Shown here in pieces: positions 46,513 to 56,825 of a DNA stretch of 64,000 bases. Origin of the DNA: Pachysolen tannophilus NRRL Y-2460 (lineage: Eukaryota > Ascomycota > Pichiomycetes > Alaninales > Pachysolenaceae); contig KV454012.1 in NCBI GenBank assembly GCA_001661245.1, positions 888,848 through 952,847 on the forward strand. The letters are read 5' to 3'. The notes under the pieces were generated by a model. The model saw only the letters and a list, made by a program, of their open reading frames with translations. It did no database searches and was not told the origin of the DNA. Position 1 is the first letter of the stretch; each line of letters opens with the position of its first letter. A program made the translations under genes and the position numbers.

Positions 46513-48429
46513 TTAAACCTTTCTCAGAGAAGATGAATTTCCACTTGCACTGCCTGTTTCTCCATCAACGTCCCCAGTATGAGCAACTTCTACATCGTAT
46601 ACGCTTTGGCTTCCAGTATCTTCATTGTCATCATTATCATTGACACTGACATTAAGATCTTCAACAACAAGTTTTTCAATACCATGAACTTCAGCCATAC
46701 CGTAAATACCAATGACTACACAACCAACAATACCTGTTATACAAGAAAAGACCAATGCAACAATACCTCTAGCAGTGAAACCAGCTGGTAAATCTTTACA
46801 TTGAACATTTTGACCAGTCAAATCCAAATAGTCCTCTGTGTTACCAGCGGCATTACCAGCAGTTGGAACACCAGCAGCTTCACAAGCTGACAAGTAACTA
46901 TCTGACAAAGATTGGTTAGCTTGAATACTTAATGGATCTTCAATCAAGGTGATTGCCAAACCTTGAATTAAATGCCATTCAATGTGACAATGGAAGAACC
47001 AAACACCTGGGTTATCAGCCTTAAATCTAATGACAAAGTAAGATTGAGGTTTAACGTAAAAAGTATCACGTCTCATTGGGTATTGTGGCCATTCTGCATG
47101 ATCTGATTCATTATATCCAACTGGAGAATCATCATCAGAAATAGATTCATGTCTTTCTAAAACTTGGAAAACATGACCATGTAAATGGAAAGGATGTTTA
47201 CCAGTATCTTGGTTATTAACAACAATTTGAACAATTTCATCTTTTTGTAAAACATAAGCATGAGTATTTGTACCATAAACAATTTGATTAGTAGCTTCTT
47301 CACCTGCAGTGAAAACGGTAGTTAATGTTGGAACTTTTGGAGAAGTATAAGTAATATTATTGAAAAAAGCATAGTTAATACCATTATCCAAGTTAGTCAT
47401 AATAACATCAATGGTAATCAAGTAATCATAATCATCATAAATTTCAATTGCATCAACTGGTTCCAAATAGAAATCATCCATCATAGAGTCATAAGAATCA
47501 ATATAAGATTGTTCAACAGCGCCATTGGAGCTATCATAAGACATTGTACTTGTATTATTCAAACTAATAACTGTATCTTCATTATCCAACATATCTTCAT
47601 CCATCTTTTGCATGATGGCATAATTTTGAGATGTATCATCTTTAGTTGTGATCAATACGGTATAACGTTGAGCAGCAGTAATATAAAGTAAATCAGTAGT
47701 ATTTGGTGTAACGTTAATACCATCAATTTGAACAACAGTCATATTATGATCTTCAATCCAGAAATATTGAGAAACAAAGAAACCAGTACTAATAATATTA
47801 AGTTTATATGTAGTATTAGGTTGAACATCCCAAGTACAATTATAAGAATCATTGAATAATAAAGTTTGAGGAATTGGTTCTGCACCTGTTGGATTATAAA
47901 GATTCAAGAAAGTAGCAATCAATGGGTCTGAAAGATCATGATACCATTCTGCAATAGTAACAGAAACTTCTTCATCATAAGTAAAAGGTTCTTCATCAGT
48001 ATCATGAATGATAAATGCACCTCTAAATCCATCTGCATATTGACCTCTAGTATGTGAATGGTACCAATAAGCACCGGCTTGATCAGTAATAGTAAAATTA
48101 TACAACATAGTTTCACCATCTGGAATTGGACATTGATTAACCATTTCTGGACCATCCATTTCATTCGAATTATGTTGGAAAATACCATGGAAATGTACTG
48201 TAGTATTATGATCACCCAATCCATTTGTCAAATAAAGTAAAACAGTATCTCCCTTATTGATATGAACTTGTGGCCATGGGAAAGTACCGTTACATGATAC
48301 TACTGGTCTTTCAAAATACCCATCTGGATTAGCATCTGCCCAAGTAGCATTCCAATAAAGAGTATGAGTCTCTGCAGCTGCAAATCCCACAGCAGCACCT
48401 AAAACGGTCAATAATCTTTTAAAAAGCAT
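46513..48429 (-). CDS. FET3: Multicopper ferroxidase Fet3
   Basis: Plasma-membrane multicopper oxidase that oxidises Fe(II) for uptake through the Ftr1 permease. About 638 residues. A signal peptide (about 1-19, ending GFAAAE) is followed by three cupredoxin domains with all copper motifs: VHFHGIF and YWYHSHTRGQ in domain 1, and HPFHLHGHVF and FFHCHIEWHLIQG in domain 3. Many N-glycosylation sequons are present. A single C-terminal membrane helix (about 560-582, GIVALVFSCITGIVGCVVIG) precedes an acidic cytosolic tail. Length equals S. cerevisiae Fet3 (636). Candida species carry several FET3-like paralogues, so orthology to a specific one is open. The frame opens at a TTG (48435) and the first ATG is at 48427-48429. 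WGATAA-like bases occur upstream (for example AGATAA complement near 48650), possible GATA-factor iron-control sites. Confidence 0.95.
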   Translation of the reverse strand: MLFKRLLTVLGAAVGFAAAETHTLYWNATWADANPDGYFERPVVSCNGTFPWPQVHINKGDTVLLYLTNGLGDHNTTVHFHGIFQHNSNEMDGPEMVNQCPIPDGETMLYNFTITDQAGAYWYHSHTRGQYADGFRGAFIIHDTDEEPFTYDEEVSVTIAEWYHDLSDPLIATFLNLYNPTGAEPIPQTLLFNDSYNCTWDVQPNTTYKLNIISTGFFVSQYFWIEDHNMTVVQIDGINVTPNTTDLLYITAAQRYTVLITTKDDTSQNYAIMQKMDEDMLDNEDTVISLNNTSTMSYDSSNGAVEQSYIDSYDSMMDDFYLEPVDAIEIYDDYDYLITIDVIMTNLDNGINYAFFNNITYTSPKVPTLTTVFTAGEEATNQIVYGTNTHAYVLQKDEIVQIVVNNQDTGKHPFHLHGHVFQVLERHESISDDDSPVGYNESDHAEWPQYPMRRDTFYVKPQSYFVIRFKADNPGVWFFHCHIEWHLIQGLAITLIEDPLSIQANQSLSDSYLSACEAAGVPTAGNAAGNTEDYLDLTGQNVQCKDLPAGFTARGIVALVFSCITGIVGCVVIGIYGMAEVHGIEKLVVEDLNVSVNDNDDNEDTGSQSVYDVEVAHTGDVDGETGSASGNSSSLRKV

Positions 48430-50000
48430 TTTCAAATCAGGTTATTCAGAAAAGATTGAAAAGAAAAAAAAAAGAAAAGAAAAGAATTTGATAATAATAT
48501 CAATAATACCCCTTTTCTTAAATTTTAGCTTCTTTTTTTTTTTTTTCTTTTTTCACCAACTTCCTGAAATGAGGATAAAATGCTCAAAGAAAAAGATACA
48601 AATGGTTTAAAAAAAAAAATGAGCAAAATAAAAAAAAAAAAAGAGAGATTATCTTTATTATATACAAACTTACTGGGATTATACCATATATATATATAGC
48701 AGGACTTTCTTGATGGATTAGATTAGCAGAAAAATTGGTACTTCAAAGACAAAATGAAAATTTTTTGAACTTTCCAAGTTTATATTCCGAGGGTAATTTA
48801 TTCTAGTTTGTATTTATGCACAATGCAAACTTATGCATTTCGATTGGGCTTTATCTCTTTGATCAGGCCGAAAATAAATAATACTCTTTAAATTAATGGA
48901 TGGTCAAATAGAAATTTACTAATACCGTTTGTTAGGTGGGTGCATTAAAAAGATTAAATAGATAGATAGATATAAACAATATAAAAAATAAGATGCTCAA
49001 AATTGGCAAAAAAAAAAATTCGATCTAATTAATGGTAAAAAAATGTTGATATATCAAAGCATTCTTAAGTTTCTTTTTTTATTTTTTTTTTTTTTTGTTT
49101 TTGGCCCACCTTCGCTAAAGTACGTAAAATGTTTTCCACATATCCATCCATCTCTCTCTGCTTTTTTTTTTTTTATTCATCGGCAGGCATGAACTAAAAG
49201 ATATCGGCTAAAACATTTTTTGCTGAAGAATGAAAATTACACACAGTGGGAGTAGAGTAGAAGAATAAGAAGAATAAGAAAAATTTTTTTTTTTCTTTCT
49301 GTTTTTTTTTCTGTTTTCATTGTTTCTTTTCCTCTTGTTCTTCTTTCTTGCTCTGCTTTTAATGCTGTGATCATGTAGAAAACTAAGCATTTTTACATTT
49401 TAAAGCAAAAATAACGTCAAAATTTTTTTTTTTTTTCTTTTCATTGTATATATGCTAAGTAGTTTCCATCCAGAAAACCCGACCACAAGAATTTTTCAAA
49501 GTAGAACAATCTGTGTGTATGCCGCTTAAAAATCGTTTTGCTTAAGAATATGTAATTTAAAAAGAAAAAAAAATGTTAATTTTGAAATCTATTGTTTTAC
49601 TTTTATACGGACGTCTACAAGCAAAAAAATCTGATTGGTTTCAAGCAAGAAAACCGCTGAAAAAATTTTTTTTTTCTAGGAATTATGTCCGTATTTATTA
49701 TAGTAATTAATATTTTGGTATAAAACCTTAAAATGAAAAGAAAGAAAAAAATAATGCAGGGTAAGAAAATACAAAGAAATACTAGGATTTGATAATTTAA
49801 AAAAAATGGCCTTTTTTTTTTAAACCTATAATAAAAAAAAAAAAAAAAGAAACAACTACTTTAACGAGATTAGATCAATCAATTGAATGATAGTGTGATA
49901 TTTTTTTTTTTAAATGGATTGATTATTTATTTAAAGAAAAATTTGTCTCAAGTATTGGATAATATAAATGTATAATAAACCATAAACCATAGACTACAGA

Positions 50001-50015
50001 CCGAGGTCAGCTCGG
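50001..50015. promoter_or_regulatory. CCG-N9-CGG inverted site
   Basis: CCGAGGTCAGCTCGG: 5-bp arms CCGAG/CTCGG, fitting the binding pattern of fungal Zn2Cys6 dimers. It lies 516 bp upstream of the CLD1-like ATG. The factor is unknown. Confidence 0.4.
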
Positions 50016-50100
50016 ATTCTACATAGCATATTTATATATATATATATATATATGTATGACAAAACCGAGGGTGTATACATAGTAACCTTCTTTGCTTTAA

Positions 50101-50114
50101 CCGACCTTGGTCGG
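50101..50114. promoter_or_regulatory. CCG-N8-CGG inverted site
   Basis: CCGACCTTGGTCGG: 6-bp arms CCGACC/GGTCGG around TT. It starts exactly 100 bp after the previous site. The family pattern suggests a Zn2Cys6 regulator; this is an inference. Confidence 0.4.
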
Positions 50115-50530
50115 AAACTCCAACTTCGACGCCGATGCTCTGTTTCCTCTTTAAGAATTTTTTTTTTTTTTCATAAAAAAAGAAAAAAAAAAGAAAGAAA
50201 AAACTTTGTAGAAAAGCGCACGACAAATGTGTTTTTTTTTGTTTCTATTTTTGTAAAATTGAGCGTACGTGAACGACTGTTTATTTTTTTTTCCTTTTAT
50301 TAAAAAATTGCTTGCGATCATGTTTTAGATGGAAGAAACGTTTAAATAAAAATGAATAAATGAGTAAAAAGTACTACTGATTTAGTATATACTTAATAAG
50401 AAGTGATACTTAAAAAAGGTAAAGATCAAATATATCATATATATTATGATTTTTTTTTGGAATAGACCTTAGACCTTAATTAGAGATCTTTTTTTTTTTT
50501 TTTTTTTTGTTTTGTTTGTTTAACAAAGAG

Positions 50531-52222
50531 ATGTCATTGTTGGTGCGTGGCAGCAGACAAAGAAGTAAAAAATTGTTTTTGATCAAGAGACTCTATTGGC
50601 TTGTTAAAAATCAACAAACGGGTCAGGATAATATGGCGGTTTCTTTTTCTTTTTCCAATACTAGAATGCTGTTATTGACATCATCGGTGTCGTTGGTCCC
50701 GATACTGAGGAGGTGGGCTTCTTCCTCATCTACAAGACAAGAAGATATAGTGAAGTCAGTGGTAGCGGGCGCGTCACGTGATCGAGGAAATGAATTTAAT
50801 AGAAATGAATCTACTAATACTACAAATAATATTATTACTTCTAAATCAAAATCTTCTTCATTGGTTACATCAACAACTAAAACTACTAGTACTAGTACTA
50901 GTATTACTACACATACAACCACAACTACAAAGACTACTGCTACTCATCATTCATATAGAAGATCAACAGCTCCAAGTGGTGTTCCCTTGACAAAAATTTT
51001 ATCCAATTCATTTCCATTGTCGTTAAAGGAAAGTTTTAAAGATTATTTGGATCGTAAAAATCTTGAAGAATTTCAAAAAAATTTATTATCTTCTTTATCA
51101 TTTTATCCACAACTGGATCAATATCGTTATTCTAAAATTTTAAAAATTAAAATAGATAATAATGGTAATTATTTAAACGAATTTTGTATATATCCAAGAG
51201 GAAAATCTGAAAAAGATTTTAAAAATATTAAACATTTGATTTTAATTCATGGTTATGGTGCAGGTTTAGGTTTTTTCATTAATAACTTGACAGAAATTAG
51301 TAAATATGGTTCTTTAAATGATTGGTGTATCCATGCGATAGATTTGTTGGGATATGGTACATCTTCAAGACCAAAATTTCCTCATCATTTACAATATAGT
51401 GAATTGGAAACAGCTGAATCCTGGTTTACCAAATCTTTAAAAGCTTGGTTTGAAAAAAGAGGTTTAGATAATTTGAATTCAAATCAGATATTAGTATGTT
51501 CTCATTCTCTAGGAGCATATATTTCATGTGTCACAAATATGGAATATCCTCAACTTTTTAAAAAATTGATTTTAGTTTCTCCAGCAGGAATTTCTAAACC
51601 TGCTTCTCCACCAGTGATACCACAATGGTTCCATTACCTTTGGAATAAAAACGTTTCTCCTTTTGCTTTGGTCCGTTATACAGGTGCTCTTGGATCACTC
51701 TTTGTTAGTGGTTGGACTTCTAGAAGATTTGGTAAATTGAAAAATGCTAAACAAAGAGAATTGTTACATAAGTATTCATATGGGATATTTAACGCACCAG
51801 GTTCAGGAGAATATTTTTTAAACTATGTCTTGGCCCCAGGTGGTGTGCCTCGTAAACCTTTGATTGACAAGATTCATAAAATCCAATGCAACTTGACATG
51901 GTGTTATGGAGAAGATGATTGGATGGATTTAGTTGGTGGTAAAAGAGCAAGTGACATTGTCAATGAACGTACTAATTTTAAAAGTGAATATCATATTATC
52001 CCAGATTCTGGACATCATGTATATTTAGATAATATAAAAGCATTTAATTCACTAGTCATTGAGGAAATGAAATATTTTGAAAAAGATTTTGTTCCAAATT
52101 TGATTAAATCACGAGAAAAAGAAAAAGAAAAAGAAAAATTGGAAGCTGCAAATAGAATAGCTGAAAAGGCGAAAAACAATAACGATACATTAATCAGAGA
52201 ACAGAAAAATGCGTATGCTTAG
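50531..52222 (+). CDS. Alpha/beta hydrolase, Cld1/Ict1/Ecm18 family
   Basis: Likely mitochondrial phospholipid acyl hydrolase or transferase; in S. cerevisiae Cld1 deacylates cardiolipin before remodelling. 563 residues from the ATG at 50531, with another in-frame ATG at 50633 followed by a better mitochondrial presequence (SFSFSNTRMLLLTS, then LRRWASSS). A Ser/Thr-rich low-complexity stretch (about residues 85-155) precedes the fold. Core motifs are LILIHGYGAGLGFF (oxyanion loop, about 245-258), SHSLGAYIS (nucleophile Ser, about 333-341), NAPGSGEYFLNYVLAPGG (about 425-442), DDWMD and SGHHVYLDN (the H-X4-D motif of this family). The elbow is S-H-S-L-G rather than the usual G-X-S-X-G. S. cerevisiae Cld1 is 445 residues, so the N-terminus is extended. 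Orthology among CLD1, ICT1 and ECM18 is unresolved. Confidence 0.85.
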   Translation: MSLLVRGSRQRSKKLFLIKRLYWLVKNQQTGQDNMAVSFSFSNTRMLLLTSSVSLVPILRRWASSSSTRQEDIVKSVVAGASRDRGNEFNRNESTNTTNNIITSKSKSSSLVTSTTKTTSTSTSITTHTTTTTKTTATHHSYRRSTAPSGVPLTKILSNSFPLSLKESFKDYLDRKNLEEFQKNLLSSLSFYPQLDQYRYSKILKIKIDNNGNYLNEFCIYPRGKSEKDFKNIKHLILIHGYGAGLGFFINNLTEISKYGSLNDWCIHAIDLLGYGTSSRPKFPHHLQYSELETAESWFTKSLKAWFEKRGLDNLNSNQILVCSHSLGAYISCVTNMEYPQLFKKLILVSPAGISKPASPPVIPQWFHYLWNKNVSPFALVRYTGALGSLFVSGWTSRRFGKLKNAKQRELLHKYSYGIFNAPGSGEYFLNYVLAPGGVPRKPLIDKIHKIQCNLTWCYGEDDWMDLVGGKRASDIVNERTNFKSEYHIIPDSGHHVYLDNIKAFNSLVIEEMKYFEKDFVPNLIKSREKEKEKEKLEAANRIAEKAKNNNDTLIREQKNAYA

Positions 52223-52819
52223 ATAGATAGATTTATTTTAATATATATTTTTAGAGTTGATTAACTGTACTTTTTTTTTTTCAATAAATTTATTTGTAAA
52301 TTACAATTACATTTTCAAAGCTTGATAAGACCGAGCTAAATGTTTGAATAGAAAAAAAATAATATATTTATTATATATATATATATATATTACTAGTGCA
52401 TCATTCAACCTATATAAAAATAAAATAAAAAATGCTCCAAAATTAGTTTAAATTAACATTATAAAACAATAACTATACATCAAGAAGAAATAGCAAACAA
52501 ACAACAGATCACATAATGGGCCTTAGATATAAAATCAATGCAGCGAGCGATAAATAAAAGNAAAAAAAAAAAAAACTAAGTATATAATATAATAATAACA
52601 ATTCATCAAAAATAAATCAAACATTAAGCGATAAGTTAAGATAGAACTTAACCAAAATAACAAGGGTCAAAATTAATGTGGCACTTCAAGTTACAACAAC
52701 AGAAAAAAACAGCCTTTAACCCCACAGAGATGACAAAACAGCTCAACAATTGGAATTTTTGATGTCTAATGTTCAGTGCTTGAATGCTCGAATGATTGAA
52801 TGCTTAAATGCTTAAATGC
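52223..52819. other. Convergent 3' region, CLD1-like and acyl-CoA synthetase genes
   Basis: A 597-bp gap between two stops with AT microsatellite (about 52372-52390), a single undetermined base (52561) beside an A tract, and an 8-bp tandem array at its right end. No gene is seen. Confidence 0.65.
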
Positions 52820-52821
52820 CT
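52774..52821. repeat. 8-bp degenerate tandem array, six units
   Basis: Units CAGTGCTT, GAATGCTC, GAATGATT, GAATGCTT, AAATGCTT and AAATGCCT run without gaps and end within the stop codon of the acyl-CoA synthetase gene (TAG complement at 52820-52822). Confidence 0.8.
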
Positions 52822-54922
52822 ATTGATTATGAGAGTAAAGAAGATCAACACGTTCTTTGCAGCTTTCCAAAATCTTTTTTCTTTGTAATTTTTGTGCACT
52901 GGAAACAAATCCATTTTGGGTGGTCCATTCTTCATCCAAGAGAACAACACCCAATAACAATTCAATACCTGTTAGACCTTGCTGTTTACCAGTTTCAACT
53001 AATGATTTATTGACAGCGCTCTCCAATTTTTCATTTACGACAGCAGTTGTCAATTCAAATTCACTTTCAGATTTACATATTCCCAATTGAACAGCCAACA
53101 GTTTTAAATTCAGTTCATGTGGAACCACAATACCAATTGGTTTAACTTTTGTTTGATCAGCATAACAACAAATATTTTGAACATACTTGTTTGAACGATA
53201 AACTGATTCTAATTTTTCTAATGCAATATATTCACCATTTAAAGTTTTAACCAAATTTTTCTTACGATCAATAACTTTTAACTGACCAGTTGAAGTCCAT
53301 TCAGCAATATCACCTGTAGTGAACCAACCTTCATCATTAAATGCATTCTTTGTCTCTTCTTCATTTAAATAATATTCAGGTGTAACACATTTACCTCTAA
53401 TCAGTACTTCACCTTGGTTATTTTTAGCAAAATAACCTGCATCAGGAACATCTAACAATTTAACGGTTATAGCACCTGTTAATGCACCTTGAACATCATA
53501 TTCAAAATGTTCTGGAGGAGTGATTGTTGTATTAGCTGTAGTTTCAGTTAATCCATAACCCAATAACATTGGTGCAATTAAAGTACTAACAAATCTTTGG
53601 GTATCACCTGAAATTGGAGAACCACCATTCATTATAACATGTAAATGTCCACCAGTTGCTTGTTTTACTTTTTTAAAAATTAATGAATCTAATATAAATG
53701 TACCTGGAATTTTATAATTTTTCATTGCAATTTTTGATTTATAAGCAGCCCAAAAAATTTTTTGAGTTAATGGAGGTTGTTTTTCAATTTGAGCAATAAT
53801 ACCCTTTTTAACAGTTTCCCAAACTGCAGCAACACCAACCATTGCATGAGGTTTAAATTCTTTCATATCACCTAAACAATTTTTACAAGATGCTTCAGAT
53901 AATGTTTTAACATTTGCGTAACCCAATGTAGCACCCCACCATAATGTAATTAATTCAACAGCCAATTCAAAAATATGAGCTAATGGTAAGAAAGCAATAA
54001 CTCTTTCACCAGGTTTAACTAAATTTCTATCAGCAATTAAAGAAAGACCTCCAACACCTGCTAAAATATTTTCATGATTTAATACAACACCTTTTGGTGT
54101 TCCTGTTGAACCAGAAGTATACATAATACATGATAAATCTGAAGGTTTTGGAGGATGAACATCAATTTCAGCAAAATTTTCTTCACCTAATTTAATGACA
54201 TCATCAAAAGATACTATAGTAATATCTGGTCTTAATTTTTGAATTTTTTCAATTGCTAATTTAGCATTTTTATAAATTTTACCACCATACCTAGTATCTG
54301 ATTCTATAACAGGTTCATTATGAATAATAAATTTCACATTTTTTGCTTCTTTTAAAGGATTAACTAATTTAGTTAATAAATCATTATCAACAAATATAGC
54401 AGCAGATTCTGTTTGTACTAATGAATGAGTTAAACCTTTTTCACCTAAAGTATCATAAGCAGTAACTACTGGAATTGCTTGTGATTGAGCTGCTAAAAAA
54501 GATTGCATCCATTTTGCAGATGTTGAAGCAAAAATATGTAATTTTTCAACATTATTTGGTTTTAAACCTAATTTAATTAAACCTTTACCATAAGTTATAA
54601 TTAAATTTTTTAATTTTTTATAATTAATATAATTATAATGACCATATTCATAAAAAACCCAATTTTTTTCAACTTCAACCATTTTTCCTTCAACCATTTT
54701 ATTAACCATTTTAACTTCTTCATGTAATTCAATTAAAGATCTTGTACCCATCAGTTTTTGTTCAGGATATCTATCAGCACATTCCAAGAAAAAATCATAA
54801 ATAGTAGTAGCTTTAGAATCAATAGGTTTTTCTATAGCACCATCTTTAGCCTTATAATATCTTCTTGGTGCAGTTTCACCTTCTCTAGCTTCACCAACTG
54901 GAACATTGATTAAAAACACCAT
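52820..54922 (-). CDS. FAA4: Long-chain fatty acyl-CoA synthetase (Faa1/Faa4 type)
   Basis: Activates long-chain fatty acids to acyl-CoA with ATP, for lipid synthesis, protein acylation and fatty-acid import. About 700 residues, the same as yeast Faa1 (700). It opens NVPVGEAREGETAPRRYY as in Faa1/Faa4. AMP-binding motif CIMYTSGSTGTPKGVVLNH (about 267-285), GYGLTETTANTTI (about 440-452), and the fatty-acid signature GWFTTGDIAEWT with VIDRKKNLVKTLNGEYIALE (about 540-580). C-terminal Lys region is AQKLQRKKILE. Faa1 and Faa4 are paralogues and the symbol is a best guess. The frame begins at a TTG (54928) and the first ATG is at 54920-54922. Leu/Ser-decoded CTG at the VPHE-CTG-NLKLL segment is in a poorly conserved, polar stretch. 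Confidence 0.94.
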   Translation of the reverse strand: MVFLINVPVGEAREGETAPRRYYKAKDGAIEKPIDSKATTIYDFFLECADRYPEQKLMGTRSLIELHEEVKMVNKMVEGKMVEVEKNWVFYEYGHYNYINYKKLKNLIITYGKGLIKLGLKPNNVEKLHIFASTSAKWMQSFLAAQSQAIPVVTAYDTLGEKGLTHSLVQTESAAIFVDNDLLTKLVNPLKEAKNVKFIIHNEPVIESDTRYGGKIYKNAKLAIEKIQKLRPDITIVSFDDVIKLGEENFAEIDVHPPKPSDLSCIMYTSGSTGTPKGVVLNHENILAGVGGLSLIADRNLVKPGERVIAFLPLAHIFELAVELITLWWGATLGYANVKTLSEASCKNCLGDMKEFKPHAMVGVAAVWETVKKGIIAQIEKQPPLTQKIFWAAYKSKIAMKNYKIPGTFILDSLIFKKVKQATGGHLHVIMNGGSPISGDTQRFVSTLIAPMLLGYGLTETTANTTITPPEHFEYDVQGALTGAITVKLLDVPDAGYFAKNNQGEVLIRGKCVTPEYYLNEEETKNAFNDEGWFTTGDIAEWTSTGQLKVIDRKKNLVKTLNGEYIALEKLESVYRSNKYVQNICCYADQTKVKPIGIVVPHELNLKLLAVQLGICKSESEFELTTAVVNEKLESAVNKSLVETGKQQGLTGIELLLGVVLLDEEWTTQNGFVSSAQKLQRKKILESCKERVDLLYSHNQ

Positions 54923-56289
54923 TTCCAATATATATTTTGATTAAAAAATTACAAAAACTTAAAAACAAAAAAAACCTTTTTCCAATTAAATCTTAAGTTA
55001 ATAATAAAATTGTCCAAATGCAAAAAAAAGAAAAAGAAAATTTAAAAAGAGATTTCTTATTTTTTATATTATATATATTTATATATATTTTTTCTTTTGT
55101 TATAAAATTAAATATTAATAATAATAATAATTATTTGAATAAAAAAATTGATTCAAATTTTAAAAAGGAACATTTGCCTCCAGAATTAATTAATTTAATT
55201 ATTAATTAATTAATAAAATATATTTATTTATTTCTTTATTTATTTCCCTCTTTTCCTTTCTTTCCATTGAGCAAGTCTTCAATTTTACCAACAAATTTTT
55301 TTCTTTTTTTTTTTTTTTTTTTTTTTCTTTTTTTTTTGTTTTTTTGCTCAATGGTTACATGAAAATGTACATCTTTGAATAGGTATTGGATATTGGTGTT
55401 GTTATTGTCTTATCTTGTACATTTTCCTTTTAAGAAAACTCAGACATTTTATTAAGATTAAGAGTAAAATATAACCTAAGCGAGAGACTAAAAGAATCAA
55501 TTAAGAAATCTTTTTAGTTACAAATAATTATTAACGGGTATCACTTAATTTATTATTTATTATTGTTTATTACCCCCATTTACTGTTATATCTAAAATTT
55601 GTTTTTCATTTATTATACTATACACACACAGATACTTGTAAAACACGCATATTTTTTTCTATTTTTTCTATTTTAGCGCCAATACAACCATTTTTCATAA
55701 AAGTTTATAATTACTCTAGTTTTACAGGTAGAACTTAAGCGCTATTAATACTAATATTAAAAAATTTTATTTTTCATTTTTATGTTGTTAAAAAACGGGT
55801 TTTAAAACCTCATCGAGTGTTCCTTAAGCTAGTTTGTTCTGGTCATTTTTCAAATTTTTTTATTTTTTTTAGTACTTTAACTCCTGCAGTGTTAAAAATT
55901 TAAAATTTAATTTGAAATTGTTTTTTTTTTTGTTGGGTAAAAATGGTAGTTACGTAATTGTATCACGTAAGATGGTTAGGGGCTGTGGGAGGAAAATAGT
56001 ACTAGTGGTAGTAGTGTGTAAGTGTAAATGTTTTAGTATAGGGGCTACAGCCCCTATACTAAAAATAGTAATTTTTTTTGGTTTTAGGGGCTGAAGGCAA
56101 AAGTGACAAAAAAATAAAGTTGACACAAGTGACATCAGAGAGAGACAGTGACATTTCTGGTGTGGGAAGTTGGTATTAAATATTTCTCGGATTAATCATA
56201 CATAATACTGAAAAAGGAGTATTAATTATATATTAATTAACTTTTTTAATTTTTTTAATTTATTTTTTCCATATTATTGGCTGGTGAAG
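54923..56289. promoter_or_regulatory. Divergent promoter FAA4-like / COA6
   Basis: A 1.37-kb gap. The left part is extremely AT-rich; a 63-codon plus frame (55018-55209) is considered spurious. A T tract lies at 55307-55338. The right part holds TTACGTAA (55950-55957), four AGGGG/CCCCT pentamers (55978-55982, 56040-56044, 56051-56055, 56086-56090) and a long perfect palindrome (56031-56064). Confidence 0.55.
56031..56064. repeat. 34-bp palindrome: 16-bp perfect arms, 2-nt loop
   Basis: Left arm TTTTAGTATAGGGGCT (56031-56046), spacer AC, right arm AGCCCCTATACTAAAA (56049-56064), with no mismatch. Each arm carries an AGGGG pentamer, the core of the yeast stress-response element bound by Msn2/Msn4-like zinc fingers. 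Near copies of the inner part (TTAGGGGCTG) lie at 55976-55985 and 56084-56093. About 225 bp upstream of the COA6 ATG. It could form a cruciform or a transcript hairpin. Confidence 0.9.
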
Positions 56290-56613
56290 ATGGGATTTTT
56301 TGGGTTAAGTAAATCTGAAGATTCAAGTTCGCAAATTCCTATGCGTTCTAAAAGAGAAAAATGTTGGGAATCAAGAGATTTATTTAACAAGTGTTTGGAT
56401 AAATATAATATTGATAATCTGTTGGATAAAAATTCAATAAAAATAATTAATCAAAATTGTCTGGAAGAAGATAAACAATTTAATAAAGATTGTGCTGCCA
56501 GTTGGGTAGAGTATTTTAAAGGGAAAAGGTATGTGGAAATTAAAAAACTGAAAATGTTGGAGCAAGTAGAAATTGATAATGCTAAATTAAGAAATGATAA
56601 TAATGAAAAATAA
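56290..56613 (+). CDS. COA6: Cytochrome c oxidase assembly factor Coa6
   Basis: Intermembrane-space twin-Cys protein that helps deliver copper to the CuA site of Cox2. 107 residues. The pattern is RSKREKCWESRDLFNKCLDK (CX9C, about 20-39) and then NQNCLEEDKQFNKDCAASWV (CX10C, about 58-77), followed by EYFKGKR, which is the Coa6 arrangement (yeast: KLCWESRDAFFQCLDK). It lacks a presequence, as expected for a Mia40 substrate. The frame opens at a GTG (56284) and the ATG is at 56290 (MGFFGLSK). Confidence 0.95.
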   Translation: MGFFGLSKSEDSSSQIPMRSKREKCWESRDLFNKCLDKYNIDNLLDKNSIKIINQNCLEEDKQFNKDCAASWVEYFKGKRYVEIKKLKMLEQVEIDNAKLRNDNNEK

Positions 56614-56825
56614 ATAAAAGAAACACAACATAATTAAACCCATTTTACCTTTCATTTTTTTTTTTTTTTTTTTTTTCCCACTCTAATTACTAGACCCTAT
56701 GCTTTCATTTATTTAAATCGACTAATTTCTTGTATATCCCGGTATAGAGCAATTAATAAAAAATTGCTTAATTTATATTTATTCTGTAATTAATTAAAAT
56801 ATAAAGAATTTTTTTTTTTTTTCAT

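Larger units (their letters stand above)
48430..50530. promoter_or_regulatory. Long divergent promoter FET3 / CLD1-like gene
   Basis: At 2.1 kb this is the second-largest gap in the window and is rich in long A and T tracts, unlike the gene desert. It contains ATAAACCATAAACCATA (49975-49991, also in the ADP1 promoter), two zinc-cluster-type sites (50001-50015 and 50101-50114), and TA microsatellites (about 48690-48700 and 50034-50052). No coding frame is supported. Confidence 0.55.

Noticed and set aside
55018-55209. 63-codon plus frame with a hydrophobic segment next to the acyl-CoA synthetase start
   Set aside because: Composition follows the extreme AT content (Lys, Asn, Ile, Phe); it lies in a short divergent promoter and has no recognisable homologue.
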